From SIG440 sp045587485 (GTDB lineage Bacteria; Bacillota; Clostridia; Monoglobales; Monoglobaceae), in the NCBI GenBank assembly GCA_045587485.1, contig JAZNCI010000025.1:1-45631 (forward strand): DNA of 45,631 bases, in the 5' to 3' direction. Both the position numbers and the translations under genes were made by a program. Shown here in pieces: positions 1 to 6,892 of this stretch (positions are counted from its first letter, which is position 1; each line of letters opens with the position of its first letter). The notes beneath the pieces are model-generated. The model had not been told where the DNA came from. It did no database searches and saw only the letters and a program-made list of their open reading frames with translations.

Positions 1-141
1 CAGTACGGAGCACCTTTGCTTGGTAAGGCTACGAGCAAACTCGATGCACATAGAATTAACATCGAATGTTTTTTGAAATTCTCTAAAACAGATTCCGAAA
101 AAGACGAATTGAAAGAATACTATGATATACTCAGAGAATGC
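1..141. repeat. Terminal direct repeat, left copy (assembly overlap)
   Basis: Identical to 45491-45631 over 141 bases, with the repeat running to the very first and very last base of the window. One reading frame passes through the junction unbroken. This is the pattern left when an assembler closes a circle with a k-mer of 141, so the real molecule is most simply a 45,490 bp circle. A headful-packaged, circularly permuted genome or one joined at cos ends would both look like this. Confidence 0.95.
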
Positions 142-822
142 AAATTTTCACAGCACTGTTGTAAGCTGTTGAAGAAAGAGCCGTCAGAACGTATGCAAGC
201 TGAATTGGGCGTTGATGTTATAGTTAAAGGACTTATGGCAGCGGAAAGCCGAACAAGAATGACATCTATATCAACAAGAGGGCATATTTTTGAAAGCCAC
301 AGACCACATATCAACAACGACAAGGGCGGTTTTTATCATGTGAATCCTATCGCCTTGTGGACTGATGATGATATATGGGCGTATATCCGCAAATATAATT
401 TAGAGTATTCCCCTTTATATGACATTCAGTATACCACATCTGACGGCAGAACGGAGTGTATCAAGCGCAACGGCTGTATCATGTGCGGAACTGACATACA
501 GTTTAAAGACAACCATCTGTCAATTTTACGACAGACGCACCCTAAGGCGTGGGAATCGTGCATGAATCATTTTGGCTACGGTGAAGCATTATATAAGCTG
601 TTCCGATTAAAAAAGAACGCAAATATCCTTGATTCGTTTACTGATGACGGCACAAAAGCAAGATTAATCGAACGATTTGGAGATACAAAAACGCTTCTCG
701 ACTTAAAGCCATGTGCTTATGACGATATGGGAGAACTCGTAGAACTCAAAGGAACAGGGCTTGACACAGAATACGACGCAGAAGTTATGATGAATCGTGA
801 CGGTCAGCTTCTGATGATATGA
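1..822 (+). CDS. PAPS reductase-like PP-loop enzyme, C-terminal part
   Basis: This is the 3' portion of a gene that begins at 44957 and crosses the circle junction. Joined (534 + 822 nt) it encodes 451 residues. The N-terminal part carries the PP-loop SGGKDS at residues 48-53. This part carries AESRTRM, the PI-LWTDDDIWAYI segment and a GCIMCG cysteine pair near residues 336-341, all typical of the CysH/PAPS-reductase-like group of PP-loop ATP pyrophosphatases. Phage members are common and their substrate is generally unknown. DndC, which activates sulfur for DNA phosphorothioation, belongs to the same superfamily, but no other dnd gene is visible. It follows the SF2 helicase by an ATGA overlap, so it is the last gene of the early operon, and it ends at a hairpin at 826-851. 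Confidence 0.85.
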   Translation, partial: QYGAPLLGKATSKLDAHRINIECFLKFSKTDSEKDELKEYYDILRECKFSQHCCKLLKKEPSERMQAELGVDVIVKGLMAAESRTRMTSISTRGHIFESHRPHINNDKGGFYHVNPIALWTDDDIWAYIRKYNLEYSPLYDIQYTTSDGRTECIKRNGCIMCGTDIQFKDNHLSILRQTHPKAWESCMNHFGYGEALYKLFRLKKNANILDSFTDDGTKARLIERFGDTKTLLDLKPCAYDDMGELVELKGTGLDTEYDAEVMMNRDGQLLMI

Positions 823-851
823 TAACCCCTCACTTCTCTGAGGGGATTATC
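821..851. terminator. Hairpin between convergent genes
   Basis: CCCCTCA (826-832) pairs with TGAGGGG (839-845), and flanking GATAA/TTATC extends the stem with one bulge. It lies at the convergent ends of the PP-loop gene and the minus-strand HTH gene and overlaps the last codons of the latter. There is no long U-run, so it may be a weak or bidirectional terminator. Confidence 0.5.
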
Positions 852-1036
852 TCAATGACGTCTTCGATTTTGCAGTTTAGGGCAAGGCAGATCTTTTCGA
901 TTATTTCAAGTGCGACGTATTCGTTTTTGGCAAATCTTGCAAGCGTTGCACTACTACAGTTAATCATAGGGATTAAATCAGTTTTTTTCAGGTCCCTATC
1001 AACTAAAGTTTTAAACAAAGGCTTATAAGAAATCAT
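830..1036 (-). CDS. XRE-family HTH regulator, 68 aa
   Basis: A single-domain Cro/C1-type helix-turn-helix protein. The segment SATLARFAKNEYVALEIIEK is the usual turn and recognition-helix arrangement, followed by ICLALNCKIEDVIEI, the typical end of short YozG-like regulators. It is the only minus-strand gene within about 28 kb of plus-strand genes and has its own consensus promoter (1061-1089) and an AGGAGG site 11 nt before ATG. It is divergent from the accessory operon that starts near 1147, so the simplest role is control of that promoter and of itself. This role is inferred from layout only. Confidence 0.8.
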   Translation of the reverse strand: MISYKPLFKTLVDRDLKKTDLIPMINCSSATLARFAKNEYVALEIIEKICLALNCKIEDVIEIIPSEK

Positions 1037-1060
1037 AAATAATTATACCTCCTCAGCATA

Positions 1061-1089
1061 AGTATAACACAGAAAATTCATTTTGTCAA
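1061..1089 (-). promoter_or_regulatory. Promoter of the HTH gene
   Basis: On the minus strand: -35 TTGACA (1084-1089), 17-nt spacer, -10 TATACT (1061-1066). It lies 24 nt from the divergent plus-strand promoter at 1113-1140, so a regulator bound here could act on both. Confidence 0.75.
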
Positions 1090-1112
1090 ACAAAAAATTT
1101 TTTGAAAAGTAC

Positions 1113-1140
1113 TTGATTTTAACTTGAAGTGTGGTATAAT
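1113..1140 (+). promoter_or_regulatory. Promoter of the left accessory operon (repeated promoter type)
   Basis: -35 TTGATT (1113-1118), 16-nt spacer, -10 TATAAT (1135-1140). The core TTGATTTTAA ... GTGGTATAATG is shared with the promoter at 8109-8136 and, more loosely, with 13134-13161, all with the same 16-nt spacing. Confidence 0.75.
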
Positions 1141-1179
1141 GTTTATGATAGGAAATATTTTATTTAGGAGTGTGAAGAA

Positions 1180-1374
1180 ATGCAAATCTCAACAGCAGCC
1201 AACTCCCCTTGCAAAGACTGCACAAAACGGCAATTGCATTGCCATAGCAAGTGCAAAGCGTATGCAGAGTATAAGCAGAAGCTTGAAATTGCAAGGGAAG
1301 AAGAAAACAAACGTGCAGAGGAAAACAACTTTAACTATGCCGAGCGTAGAGCGTTAAGGAGGGGGAAACGGTGA
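1180..1374 (+). CDS. Small Cys-rich protein, 64 aa
   Basis: First gene of the accessory operon, behind a GGAG site. The N-terminal third has CKDC and CHSKC, giving a possible zinc site. The rest is a basic, charged helix (YAEYKQKLEIAREEENKRAE) likely to be coiled coil. Similar small proteins with a CKDC...CHxxC start are familiar from Clostridia phages, with no known function. The stop overlaps the GTG start of the next gene by 4 nt, so the two are translationally coupled. Confidence 0.65.
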   Translation: MQISTAANSPCKDCTKRQLHCHSKCKAYAEYKQKLEIAREEENKRAEENNFNYAERRALRRGKR

Positions 1375-2072
1375 AAGTTTTAGTTGCTTGTGAAGAAAGT
1401 CAGGCAGTTTGCAAGGCTTTCAGAGAAAAGGGACACGAAGCATATAGTGCGGATATACAGGACTGCTCCGGCGGTCATCCTGAATGGCACATAGTCGGTG
1501 ATGTTCTGAAAATCATCAACGGCGGTACTTTTAAAACCGAAGATTGGACTTTGCACGATGTGGAAAAGTGGGATTTGATTATAGCACATCCACCTTGCAC
1601 ATATCTTTCAGGCGTTACAACACGGCATTTAAGCCTTAGAGTTACACCGGCTGAAAAGGTTGTGGATAGAATGTGGAAAGTTGCTGAAAGTGCAGTATTC
1701 TTTATGCAAATAGCCTGTGCAGACTGTGAGAAAATCGCAATTGAAAACCCCACCGGCTATATGTCAAGGCTTTGGAGAAAGCAAGATCAGATTATACATC
1801 CTTACTTTTTCGCAAAGGATGAAAACGACATAGCAAACTATCAAAAAAAGCGGACTTGCTTATGGTTGAAGGGGCTGGACCCGTTGAAGCGAACAACAAA
1901 CCTTGAACCGCCGAAGCCTTACGGCTATACAAAAAGCGGTAAGCCTATCAATTTTGAAGAAGCGGGCGGCAAAATCCCAGGGCTTGACTGTGACAATAAT
2001 CGAGCAAAAGCAAGAAGCAAGACATTCCCCGGAATTGCACAGGCAATGGCTGAACAATGGGGAGATGAGTAA
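1371..2072 (+). CDS. Phage DNA (cytosine) methyltransferase-like protein
   Basis: 233 residues, starting at GTG 1371. The N-terminus MKVLVACEESQ fits the SAM-binding motif I strand and loop. HPPCTYLS (residues 73-80) holds the PPC of the catalytic cytosine-5 motif IV, and IENPTG (124-129) matches the ENP/ENV motif VI region. The protein is much shorter than a full C5 methyltransferase and has no obvious target-recognition domain, as in many phage homologues annotated as DNA cytosine methyltransferase. It probably modifies phage DNA to evade restriction, or is an orphan enzyme with relaxed specificity. Catalytic activity is not certain from sequence alone. Confidence 0.7.
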   Translation: MKVLVACEESQAVCKAFREKGHEAYSADIQDCSGGHPEWHIVGDVLKIINGGTFKTEDWTLHDVEKWDLIIAHPPCTYLSGVTTRHLSLRVTPAEKVVDRMWKVAESAVFFMQIACADCEKIAIENPTGYMSRLWRKQDQIIHPYFFAKDENDIANYQKKRTCLWLKGLDPLKRTTNLEPPKPYGYTKSGKPINFEEAGGKIPGLDCDNNRAKARSKTFPGIAQAMAEQWGDE

Positions 2073-2075
2073 ACT

Positions 2076-2297
2076 ATGATAAAAAAACACCCTGCTCAAA
2101 TAGTGAGCGACATACAGGCAGTCAAAGAAAATACAGAACATATACTGTCAAATTATCTTGGAAATTACGCTGAATACGGAATGGACGATATTGCAAATGA
2201 CATAATCAACATAATAGCAGCTATGGAGCACGTAAGATGCAAATTACAGCACTCTATAGTCAAGGAGGATGATGAAGATGCCGAATGTTATTTCTGA
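2076..2297 (+). CDS. Hypothetical protein, 73 aa
   Basis: A short, mainly helical, acidic-ended protein that I do not recognise. It starts 3 nt after the methyltransferase stop and overlaps the VRR-NUC gene start by 20 nt, so it sits inside a tightly packed operon. No Cys pairs, membrane segment or catalytic motif is visible. The central segment DIANDIINIIAAMEHVRCKL looks like an amphipathic helix, suggesting a small helical partner protein. Confidence 0.5.
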   Translation: MIKKHPAQIVSDIQAVKENTEHILSNYLGNYAEYGMDDIANDIINIIAAMEHVRCKLQHSIVKEDDEDAECYF

Positions 2298-2904
2298 GCA
2301 CGACCTGCAAAACAGCATCCGCCTCAAACTCTCCGAAATGGGATATTGCGTGTTCCGTGCTAACGTCGGCAAATTCCAGACTAAAGACGGACATTGGTTT
2401 GACACGGGACTGCCTAAAGGGTTTTCGGATTTGTTTGCTATCAAGGGTGGTAGTGTAGTGTTTATTGAGGTTAAAACCGAAACAGGCAAACCCACCAAGG
2501 AGCAACTGAATTTCATCAAACAAATGCACGAAAAATACGGCTGTAACGCAGGCATCGCCCGAAGTGTTGAAGATGCTGTAAAGATTGTGGAGGGGAAAAT
2601 AGACTTACTTGACCTTGAAAAACTTGCAAGCAAAGGGGCGAAATGTCCTACGAACATCACGCCGCCTGAAATAATGCTGTTCCATACACTTTCGGCATTA
2701 TATGCCAAATATCAGCTTGGTAAAATCAGCAGAGAAGATGCACAGGTGGAAAAGAAACAGATTTACAAGGCTTATGAGCGTATGAACACGGAGTATCTCA
2801 GCTATATAAAGCTTTGTAAGGATTTGCAAAATGTTATCCGTGACGGATATAGCATAGGCGGCAAAGAAGTTGTAAAGGCACAGGGAGGAAATAATAATGC
2901 GTGA
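2278..2904 (+). CDS. VRR-NUC nuclease with C-terminal helical extension
   Basis: 208 residues from ATG 2278, chosen because AAGGAGG lies 9 nt upstream; the in-frame ATGs at 2269 and 2272 touch the Shine-Dalgarno. GFSDLF (residues 48-53, Asp51) and FIEVKTETGKPTKEQ (Glu64-x-Lys66) form the PD-(D/E)xK core of the VRR-NUC family, used for structure-specific DNA cleavage. Residues from about 115 to the end (PPEIMLFHTLSALYAKYQLG ...) are a separate helical tail seen alone in other Firmicutes phage proteins, so this may be a fusion. A role in recombination or in attacking foreign DNA is plausible but not shown. Confidence 0.8.
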   Translation: MPNVISEHDLQNSIRLKLSEMGYCVFRANVGKFQTKDGHWFDTGLPKGFSDLFAIKGGSVVFIEVKTETGKPTKEQLNFIKQMHEKYGCNAGIARSVEDAVKIVEGKIDLLDLEKLASKGAKCPTNITPPEIMLFHTLSALYAKYQLGKISREDAQVEKKQIYKAYERMNTEYLSYIKLCKDLQNVIRDGYSIGGKEVVKAQGGNNNA

Positions 2905-3370
2905 AATAATTTTTCGAGGGAAAAGAAAAGATAATGGTGAATGGGTTGAGGGCAGCTTAATAAATGCATTTGAATACACCTGTATTCTGCAAGCGGAAGA
3001 TAAATTGCACCCTACGGATTACCCTTATCTTGACGGCGATATAGGAACATTCGACGGCAAAGCAACACCTGTCATCCCCGAAACCGTAGGACAGTATACA
3101 GGCTTGAACGATAAGAATGGTAAGCGGATTTTTGAGGGAGACATAGTAAGATGCTATGATACAAATCTTGATGATGAATTTATTACCGTTGTCGAGTTTG
3201 GCAATCCGAATGGTGCATATAACTGGGGATTCCAGTTAAGACCGATTACAAAAGCAAGTTTCAACACAGACATTTTGCTGTGGGTAGAAATGGAAGAAGC
3301 AGGAGTATTTATTGAGGTTATCGGAAATATACACAGCAACCCCGAACTAATCGGAGGTGACCCCGAATGA
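2897..3370 (+). CDS. YopX-family protein
   Basis: 157 residues. The start MREIIFRGKRKDNGEWVEG, the central GQYTGLNDKNGKRIFEGDIV and the terminal VIGNIHSNPELI are diagnostic of the YopX family (named after B. subtilis SPbeta YopX), a beta-rich protein widespread in Firmicutes phages. Its function is unknown. It overlaps the nuclease gene by 8 nt and the next gene by 4 nt. I am confident of the family but can infer no biochemical role. Confidence 0.9.
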   Translation: MREIIFRGKRKDNGEWVEGSLINAFEYTCILQAEDKLHPTDYPYLDGDIGTFDGKATPVIPETVGQYTGLNDKNGKRIFEGDIVRCYDTNLDDEFITVVEFGNPNGAYNWGFQLRPITKASFNTDILLWVEMEEAGVFIEVIGNIHSNPELIGGDPE

Positions 3371-3564
3371 AAACCATAAAAATCACCTTGACTGATGAGG
3401 AATATGTAGAACTGATGCAGGCAGTGAACCTCGTTCACGCCGATGCTCAGAGCCACGCACGTGACACACTTCTGTGTCCTGCTAAGACCATAATCACAGT
3501 GTGGTGCAAGTTGAATTTACTCCGAAATGCTGAGAAGTTCGCAAAGGCGGTGAAAATGAAGTGA
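3367..3564 (+). CDS. Hypothetical protein, 65 aa
   Basis: Begins MKTIKITLTDEEYVELMQAV, an N-terminal strand then helix often seen in small phage proteins of the DNA-binding accessory type, but there is no recognisable DNA-binding motif. Linked to its neighbours by ATGA (start) and GTGA (stop) overlaps, so it is certainly translated as part of the operon if its neighbours are. Function unknown. Confidence 0.55.
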   Translation: MKTIKITLTDEEYVELMQAVNLVHADAQSHARDTLLCPAKTIITVWCKLNLLRNAEKFAKAVKMK

Positions 3565-3920
3565 GAGTTGCTAACTGCAAAAAATGCCGCGAGCGTATTT
3601 TTAAAGAAGCGGAAGAAGCCTTCCTGAAACAGCAGTATGTGATTTACAAAGATATGTCGTATACCTTTGCGGTGTTTTCTACTGCTGCTGTTCTGGGCGT
3701 GTTTTATCGCCGCGGAATGTCAAAAAAATATGTACAGAAGCTTTTCAAGGATATCTGTTTTATGTACCGTTTCCCTGCCGCATTCGGAAAGAAATTAACC
3801 TTGAATGATTTAATGAAAACTCTTGAAAAAGAGTATGATATCGACTTTGAAGAAGTTTCTGTTAATCTTGAAACAGAAAAGGAGTTTATCACATCCGCAA
3901 AGAAAGGAGTGCAAAAATGA
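3561..3920 (+). CDS. Hypothetical protein with N-terminal Cys pair, 119 aa
   Basis: Starts at GTG 3561, overlapping the previous stop. It opens with VANCKKCRER, a single CxxC, followed by a helical body (TFAVFSTAAVLGVFYRRGMS) and an acidic tail. The mildly hydrophobic stretch is too short and broken for a sure membrane segment. The layout resembles small helical proteins in Clostridia prophage replication and accessory regions. Function not recognised. Confidence 0.55.
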   Translation: MRVANCKKCRERIFKEAEEAFLKQQYVIYKDMSYTFAVFSTAAVLGVFYRRGMSKKYVQKLFKDICFMYRFPAAFGKKLTLNDLMKTLEKEYDIDFEEVSVNLETEKEFITSAKKGVQK

Positions 3921-4285
3921 AAATGCAGAAATTAAACATTGTTAAAGACAGCACGAAGTTGAGGAAAGCGATAGCCGAAAACCCTGAATTGCCTATTGTG
4001 GTTATGGTCGGCAGAGAAGCAGCGTTGGAAGAATTCGGCTACACGTATTGTGAGGTTGTCATAGCGGAAGTCGGTGAAATCCTCGATTGCTATACACCGT
4101 GGGAAAAAGAAACAGTTTACAATGATAGAGAGGACTTTGAAGAAGATTTAGCGGATTATCTTTGCGACAACCCCGAATACACAAAGTTGTCTGACGAAGA
4201 ATTTGAAAAGATACTGGAAAAGGAAAAATCAAAATATGAGCCTTACTGGAAAAAGGCAATTATAGTCAAGGCTGATAATTACTGA
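3917..4285 (+). CDS. Hypothetical acidic protein, 122 aa
   Basis: Preceded by AAAGGAG and overlapping the previous stop by 4 nt. It starts as a strand-helix protein (KLNIVKDSTKLRKAIAENPE) with a central stretch PIVVMVGREA and a strongly acidic second half (DREDFEEDLADYLCDNPEY), then a lysine-rich tail. Proteins of this outline recur in Firmicutes phages without known function. An ATG two codons later (3923) is an alternative start. No catalytic signature seen. Confidence 0.55.
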   Translation: MKMQKLNIVKDSTKLRKAIAENPELPIVVMVGREAALEEFGYTYCEVVIAEVGEILDCYTPWEKETVYNDREDFEEDLADYLCDNPEYTKLSDEEFEKILEKEKSKYEPYWKKAIIVKADNY

Positions 4286-4298
4286 AAGGAGAATGAAA

Positions 4299-4514
4299 AT
4301 GTCCGTCATAGTACCAATTGATATGCCTAAAACGTGCATTGAATGTCCGATGATTTCAAAATCAGAAGAAGAACCACTTGGCAAAGGCTTGTATAAAAAA
4401 ATATGCAAGTGCCATATAGCACCAGAAGAAGTCAAAGACCCTTATCGGGATTTGTATTGGTTGGTATACAACAAGCCTGAATGGTGTCCGCTTAAAGAAG
4501 TGAAAGGAGAATGA
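4299..4514 (+). CDS. Cys-rich small protein, 71 aa
   Basis: Start taken at ATG 4299 because GGAG is 7 nt upstream; ATG 4293 would leave only 1 nt. It contains CIECPM near the N-terminus, KICKCHI in the middle and KPEWCPL at the C-terminus, which together could bind one zinc ion. The CxxCPM ... PEWCPL frame is a frequent unexplained phage protein in Bacillota. Overlaps the next gene by 4 nt. Confidence 0.6.
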   Translation: MSVIVPIDMPKTCIECPMISKSEEEPLGKGLYKKICKCHIAPEEVKDPYRDLYWLVYNKPEWCPLKEVKGE

Positions 4515-4516
4515 CA

Positions 4517-4927
4517 ATGGCAAAGTGTGAAAATTGTATACATGAAAAAGTCTGCGAATGTCTAATTGAAACTGGACTTCCGTTCAATGACGATAAGTTC
4601 CCTGCTGATAAATGTTGTAGGAGCTTCAAAGATAAATCCTTTATAGTTGAACTGCCTTGCAAGGTGGGTGATAAGCTTTATATCGTTGGAACAGAGTGCC
4701 TTGCTGATAAAGACAGCCGAAAATGCGAAGAATGGGCAGCTGAAAATCCGGGTTTAAGCTGTGAAGATTGTCCGTTGGATAAAAGACTAATTGTCTTTGA
4801 AAGAACAGTAACGAAGCATATGTTAGGCGTTATTTTATTTGAAGGAAACGAAAATTTTATTTTCGGTGAAAACGTATTTCTCAGCCGTGAAGAAGCCGAA
4901 AAGAAGTTAAAGGAGTGTGAACAATGA
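4517..4927 (+). CDS. Cys-rich protein, 136 aa
   Basis: Start at ATG 4517, 7 nt after AAGGAG. The N-terminus MAKCENCIHEKVCEC has four cysteines, followed later by KCCRSF and CEDCPLDK. The middle PCKVGDKLYIVGTECLADKD and the C-terminal EEAEKKLKECEQ are typical of a family common in Clostridia phages whose members join Cys clusters to a KVGD-x-hydrophobic beta motif. It may bind zinc, but no function is known. Overlaps the downstream gene by 4 nt. Confidence 0.6.
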   Translation: MAKCENCIHEKVCECLIETGLPFNDDKFPADKCCRSFKDKSFIVELPCKVGDKLYIVGTECLADKDSRKCEEWAAENPGLSCEDCPLDKRLIVFERTVTKHMLGVILFEGNENFIFGENVFLSREEAEKKLKECEQ

Positions 4928-5310
4928 AAAGAAAAAGAAATATCGTAAGGTTCGTAAGAATGAATGCGGATGTTATTGGAGCTTTAGTTGTTCTTAGCAT
5001 TTTCATATCAGCAATCGTAGCGTTGTTTGTGGTTGCTCCGATAATTCAGAACTCGAATGAAAGAACAGTAGTAGCAACGGTAACTGACAAAGAAGTGAAA
5101 AACGATGTTTATTTAGTCTACACGAGCGAAACAACATATGAAATTGAAGATAGCATTATCAAGAAAAGATTTAATTCGTCAGATGTGTACGGAGCAATTG
5201 AAATAGGAGAAACATATGAGTTTACAATCTGCGGTGTAAGAAGCGGATTTTGGTCTATGTACCCTAACATTCTTGATTTTAAGGAGTGTGAAAATGAAAA
5301 CAACGTGTAA
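4924..5310 (+). CDS. Single-pass membrane protein, 128 aa
   Basis: A basic N-terminus (MKRKRNIVRFVR) precedes a hydrophobic segment at about residues 17-40 (VIGALVVLSIFISAIVALFV), giving an N-in membrane anchor. The exterior part, TVVATVTDKEVKNDVYLVYT ... GETYEFTICGVRSGFWSMYP, looks like the small beta domain of DUF1523-like proteins. A membrane protein in this early operon could act in exclusion or host-envelope change, but that is inference. Overlaps the following 38-aa ORF by 17 nt. Confidence 0.6.
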   Translation: MKRKRNIVRFVRMNADVIGALVVLSIFISAIVALFVVAPIIQNSNERTVVATVTDKEVKNDVYLVYTSETTYEIEDSIIKKRFNSSDVYGAIEIGETYEFTICGVRSGFWSMYPNILDFKECENENNV

Positions 5311-5410
5311 AGAATGCAGACGGTTTAAACGCTGCATAGAGAGTTCAAGGATGTACCCTTGCAAGGACTTTGCAAGAAGAAATGAAGCAAGAAAGGAACG
5401 CAAAGAATGA
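5294..5410 (+). CDS. Cys-rich microprotein, 38 aa
   Basis: ATG 5294 follows AAGGAG with a 9-nt gap. The product opens MKTTCKECRRFKRC and continues with YPCKDF, giving four cysteines in a zinc-knuckle-like arrangement and a basic tail. Start and stop overlap both neighbours (stop TGA overlaps ATG 5407), which argues for real translation despite the size. Confidence 0.5.
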   Translation: MKTTCKECRRFKRCIESSRMYPCKDFARRNEARKERKE

Positions 5411-5496
5411 TTATACTGAGTGACGGTACAGCAATAAGAATTATAACACAGGCGAACAAACCGCCTATAATCGTAAAGGAGTATAGGAGGAAATGA
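5407..5496 (+). CDS. Microprotein, 29 aa
   Basis: ATG 5407 overlaps the preceding stop, and its own stop overlaps the ATG of the next gene (5493). The peptide begins MIILSDGTAIRIITQANKPP. The AGGAGG within its last codons is the ribosome site of the downstream gene, so it may serve mainly as a coupling peptide. Confidence 0.35.
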   Translation: MIILSDGTAIRIITQANKPPIIVKEYRRK

Positions 5497-5789
5497 AAAA
5501 ATCAGAACTCGAAGCCGAAAACGAAAAGCTAAGAAAAGAACTCGAAGAAAATCGCAGATACAGTACTCAGGTAGTAGAGTTGAACGCTCATCTGAAAGCT
5601 GAATTAAGATGCTATGAATATTACTTTGAACACCGCGAAAAAGTCGTGCATTGCAGAAATTGCATTTACAACGGATTAGCCACTTGCCCGATAGCATTTA
5701 TCGAAAATCAAACACTACAGTTTGTAACTCACAACCCCGATTTTTGGTGTGCCGAAGGAAAATTACGTAGAGAGGAAAATATAAAATGA
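5493..5789 (+). CDS. Coiled-coil plus Cys-motif protein, 98 aa
   Basis: Residues 1-45 are a charged coiled coil (KKSELEAENEKLRKELEENR). Residues about 52-90 contain VHCRNCIYNGLATCPIAF and FWCAEGK, together four cysteines likely to hold zinc. Strong AGGAGG site. The coiled-coil plus zinc-knob design recurs in this genome at 7672 and suggests a small dimeric adaptor, but I do not recognise a named family. Confidence 0.6.
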   Translation: MKKSELEAENEKLRKELEENRRYSTQVVELNAHLKAELRCYEYYFEHREKVVHCRNCIYNGLATCPIAFIENQTLQFVTHNPDFWCAEGKLRREENIK

Positions 5790-5989
5790 AGAAAGTACCA
5801 ACCGCAGTCGTAGCCCTTGCCCTCGGAGCAAGCGAAGTCTCTATCAGAGAGATGTGCGACAACGCGAAAGAAATTGACTTTGCAGAAGCTTTCAAGCTGA
5901 TGCACAATCCCAAACTCAAACGCCACAACGAGGAAGCTGACAAACTCAAAAATCAGCTTGACCGCTTCAACAAGATTATGGAGGAATAA
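5786..5989 (+). CDS. Hypothetical protein, 67 aa
   Basis: Overlaps its upstream neighbour by 4 nt and touches the next gene at base 5989. The first 20 residues (MKKVPTAVVALALGASEVSI) are hydrophobic but helical rather than a clear signal. The rest is a charged amphipathic helix (EEADKLKNQLDRFNKIMEE), probably coiled coil. Function unknown. Confidence 0.5.
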   Translation: MKKVPTAVVALALGASEVSIREMCDNAKEIDFAEAFKLMHNPKLKRHNEEADKLKNQLDRFNKIMEE

Positions 5990-6306
5990 TGAACAACGGC
6001 AAGAATTATGAAAAACACGTTGCCCGAAAAATGAAACGCCGTTTCTTCCTGTTCGTCCGTGTCTCCGGCAAGTCCGGAGATTACGGTGCGGACGTTATGG
6101 CGAGGACGTTTCCGCTGATGCGTAGGGTAGTAGTCCAATGCAAGCACTACAAGAAGCCTGTAGGGGTTGAAGCCGTGCAGGAAGCTATATCAGCAAGGGA
6201 GTATTACAGAGCATCTAAGGCTATCGTGGCATCAAATAATACGTTTACAAGGAACGCTAAAAAATTAGCCGCAAAGTGCGGTGTGGAATTATGGGAGAGG
6301 TATTAA
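5989..6306 (+). CDS. Mrr-type restriction endonuclease-like nuclease, 105 aa
   Basis: A minimal PD-(D/E)xK domain of the Mrr_cat type: GDYGADV (Asp35), VVVQCKHYKKPVG (Gln50-x-Lys52) and the following helix EAVQEAISAREYYRA, then IVASNNTFTRNAKKLA, the usual C-terminal part. It lacks the winged-helix specificity domain of full-length Mrr, so target choice must come from the core or from a partner. Phage copies occur near recombination genes. It could process DNA ends, or cut modified or foreign DNA. Family call is firm; biological role is open. Confidence 0.85.
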   Translation: MNNGKNYEKHVARKMKRRFFLFVRVSGKSGDYGADVMARTFPLMRRVVVQCKHYKKPVGVEAVQEAISAREYYRASKAIVASNNTFTRNAKKLAAKCGVELWERY

Positions 6307-6309
6307 ATT

Positions 6310-6705
6310 ATGGATATTACAATTACAAAAACAATTACCACCAACGGAAATTTTGAAATTGAAGTGACAGGCGATTACAATAAGGACAAGAAAACTCTTG
6401 ATAAAATTTATAATGCCGTTACTGATGTTGTCGCAGGAACCGCTGACCGTATCTCAAATGCGAATGATGTGCTTGCGGCTCAACTCTGGAACTCGATGCA
6501 GGCACACAACGAAGCAAAACAGCAAATCAAAAAACTGCAAGAAACGATTGAATTTGACAATATGCAGATAGCACACTATGACGATGAGCTGAAACAGGCA
6601 GAAACGCTTTTAAAAACTATTTTATCCTGCGTAGGCTGTGCGTATGCCCGAAACCAAATCGAAAAATTTTTAAGTCGAGGTGCTGACGATGACACGAATT
6701 CCTAA
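6310..6705 (+). CDS. Coiled-coil hypothetical protein, 131 aa
   Basis: N-terminal beta stretch (ITITKTITTNGNFEIEVTGD) then a long helical part with heptad character (EAKQQIKKLQETIEFDNMQI ...), ending in a short segment with CVGCAYARNQ. No family recognised. It is 3 nt downstream of the nuclease gene and overlaps the next gene by 17 nt. Confidence 0.5.
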   Translation: MDITITKTITTNGNFEIEVTGDYNKDKKTLDKIYNAVTDVVAGTADRISNANDVLAAQLWNSMQAHNEAKQQIKKLQETIEFDNMQIAHYDDELKQAETLLKTILSCVGCAYARNQIEKFLSRGADDDTNS

Positions 6706-6892
6706 AATCCCTGCAATCCCCACAGAATATATTGAAGCTATCGGCTTCGTTGTTCTGCTCATTGTCTTTGCTATCATAGCGGCAGGGATTATAGAACGCG
6801 TTCAAACCAAATCCGAAACCGAAGCACTCAGAGAAGACGCACAAGACATCATCGATATGATAAACAGGAGGGACAATTACTATGGAAAATAG
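6689..6892 (+). CDS. Small membrane protein, 67 aa
   Basis: Start at ATG 6689 (GAGGTG upstream). Residues about 15-36 (YIEAIGFVVLLIVFAIIAAG) form one membrane helix, followed by a charged cytoplasmic or exterior tail (KSETEALREDAQDIIDMINR). Such small single-pass proteins in early phage operons are sometimes exclusion factors; nothing here proves that. Confidence 0.5.
   Translation: MTRIPKIPAIPTEYIEAIGFVVLLIVFAIIAAGIIERVQTKSETEALREDAQDIIDMINRRDNYYGK

Noticed and set aside
5179..5697. 172-residue minus-strand ORF
   Set aside because: Covers five overlapping plus-strand genes with proper ribosome sites; composition is that of an antisense frame.
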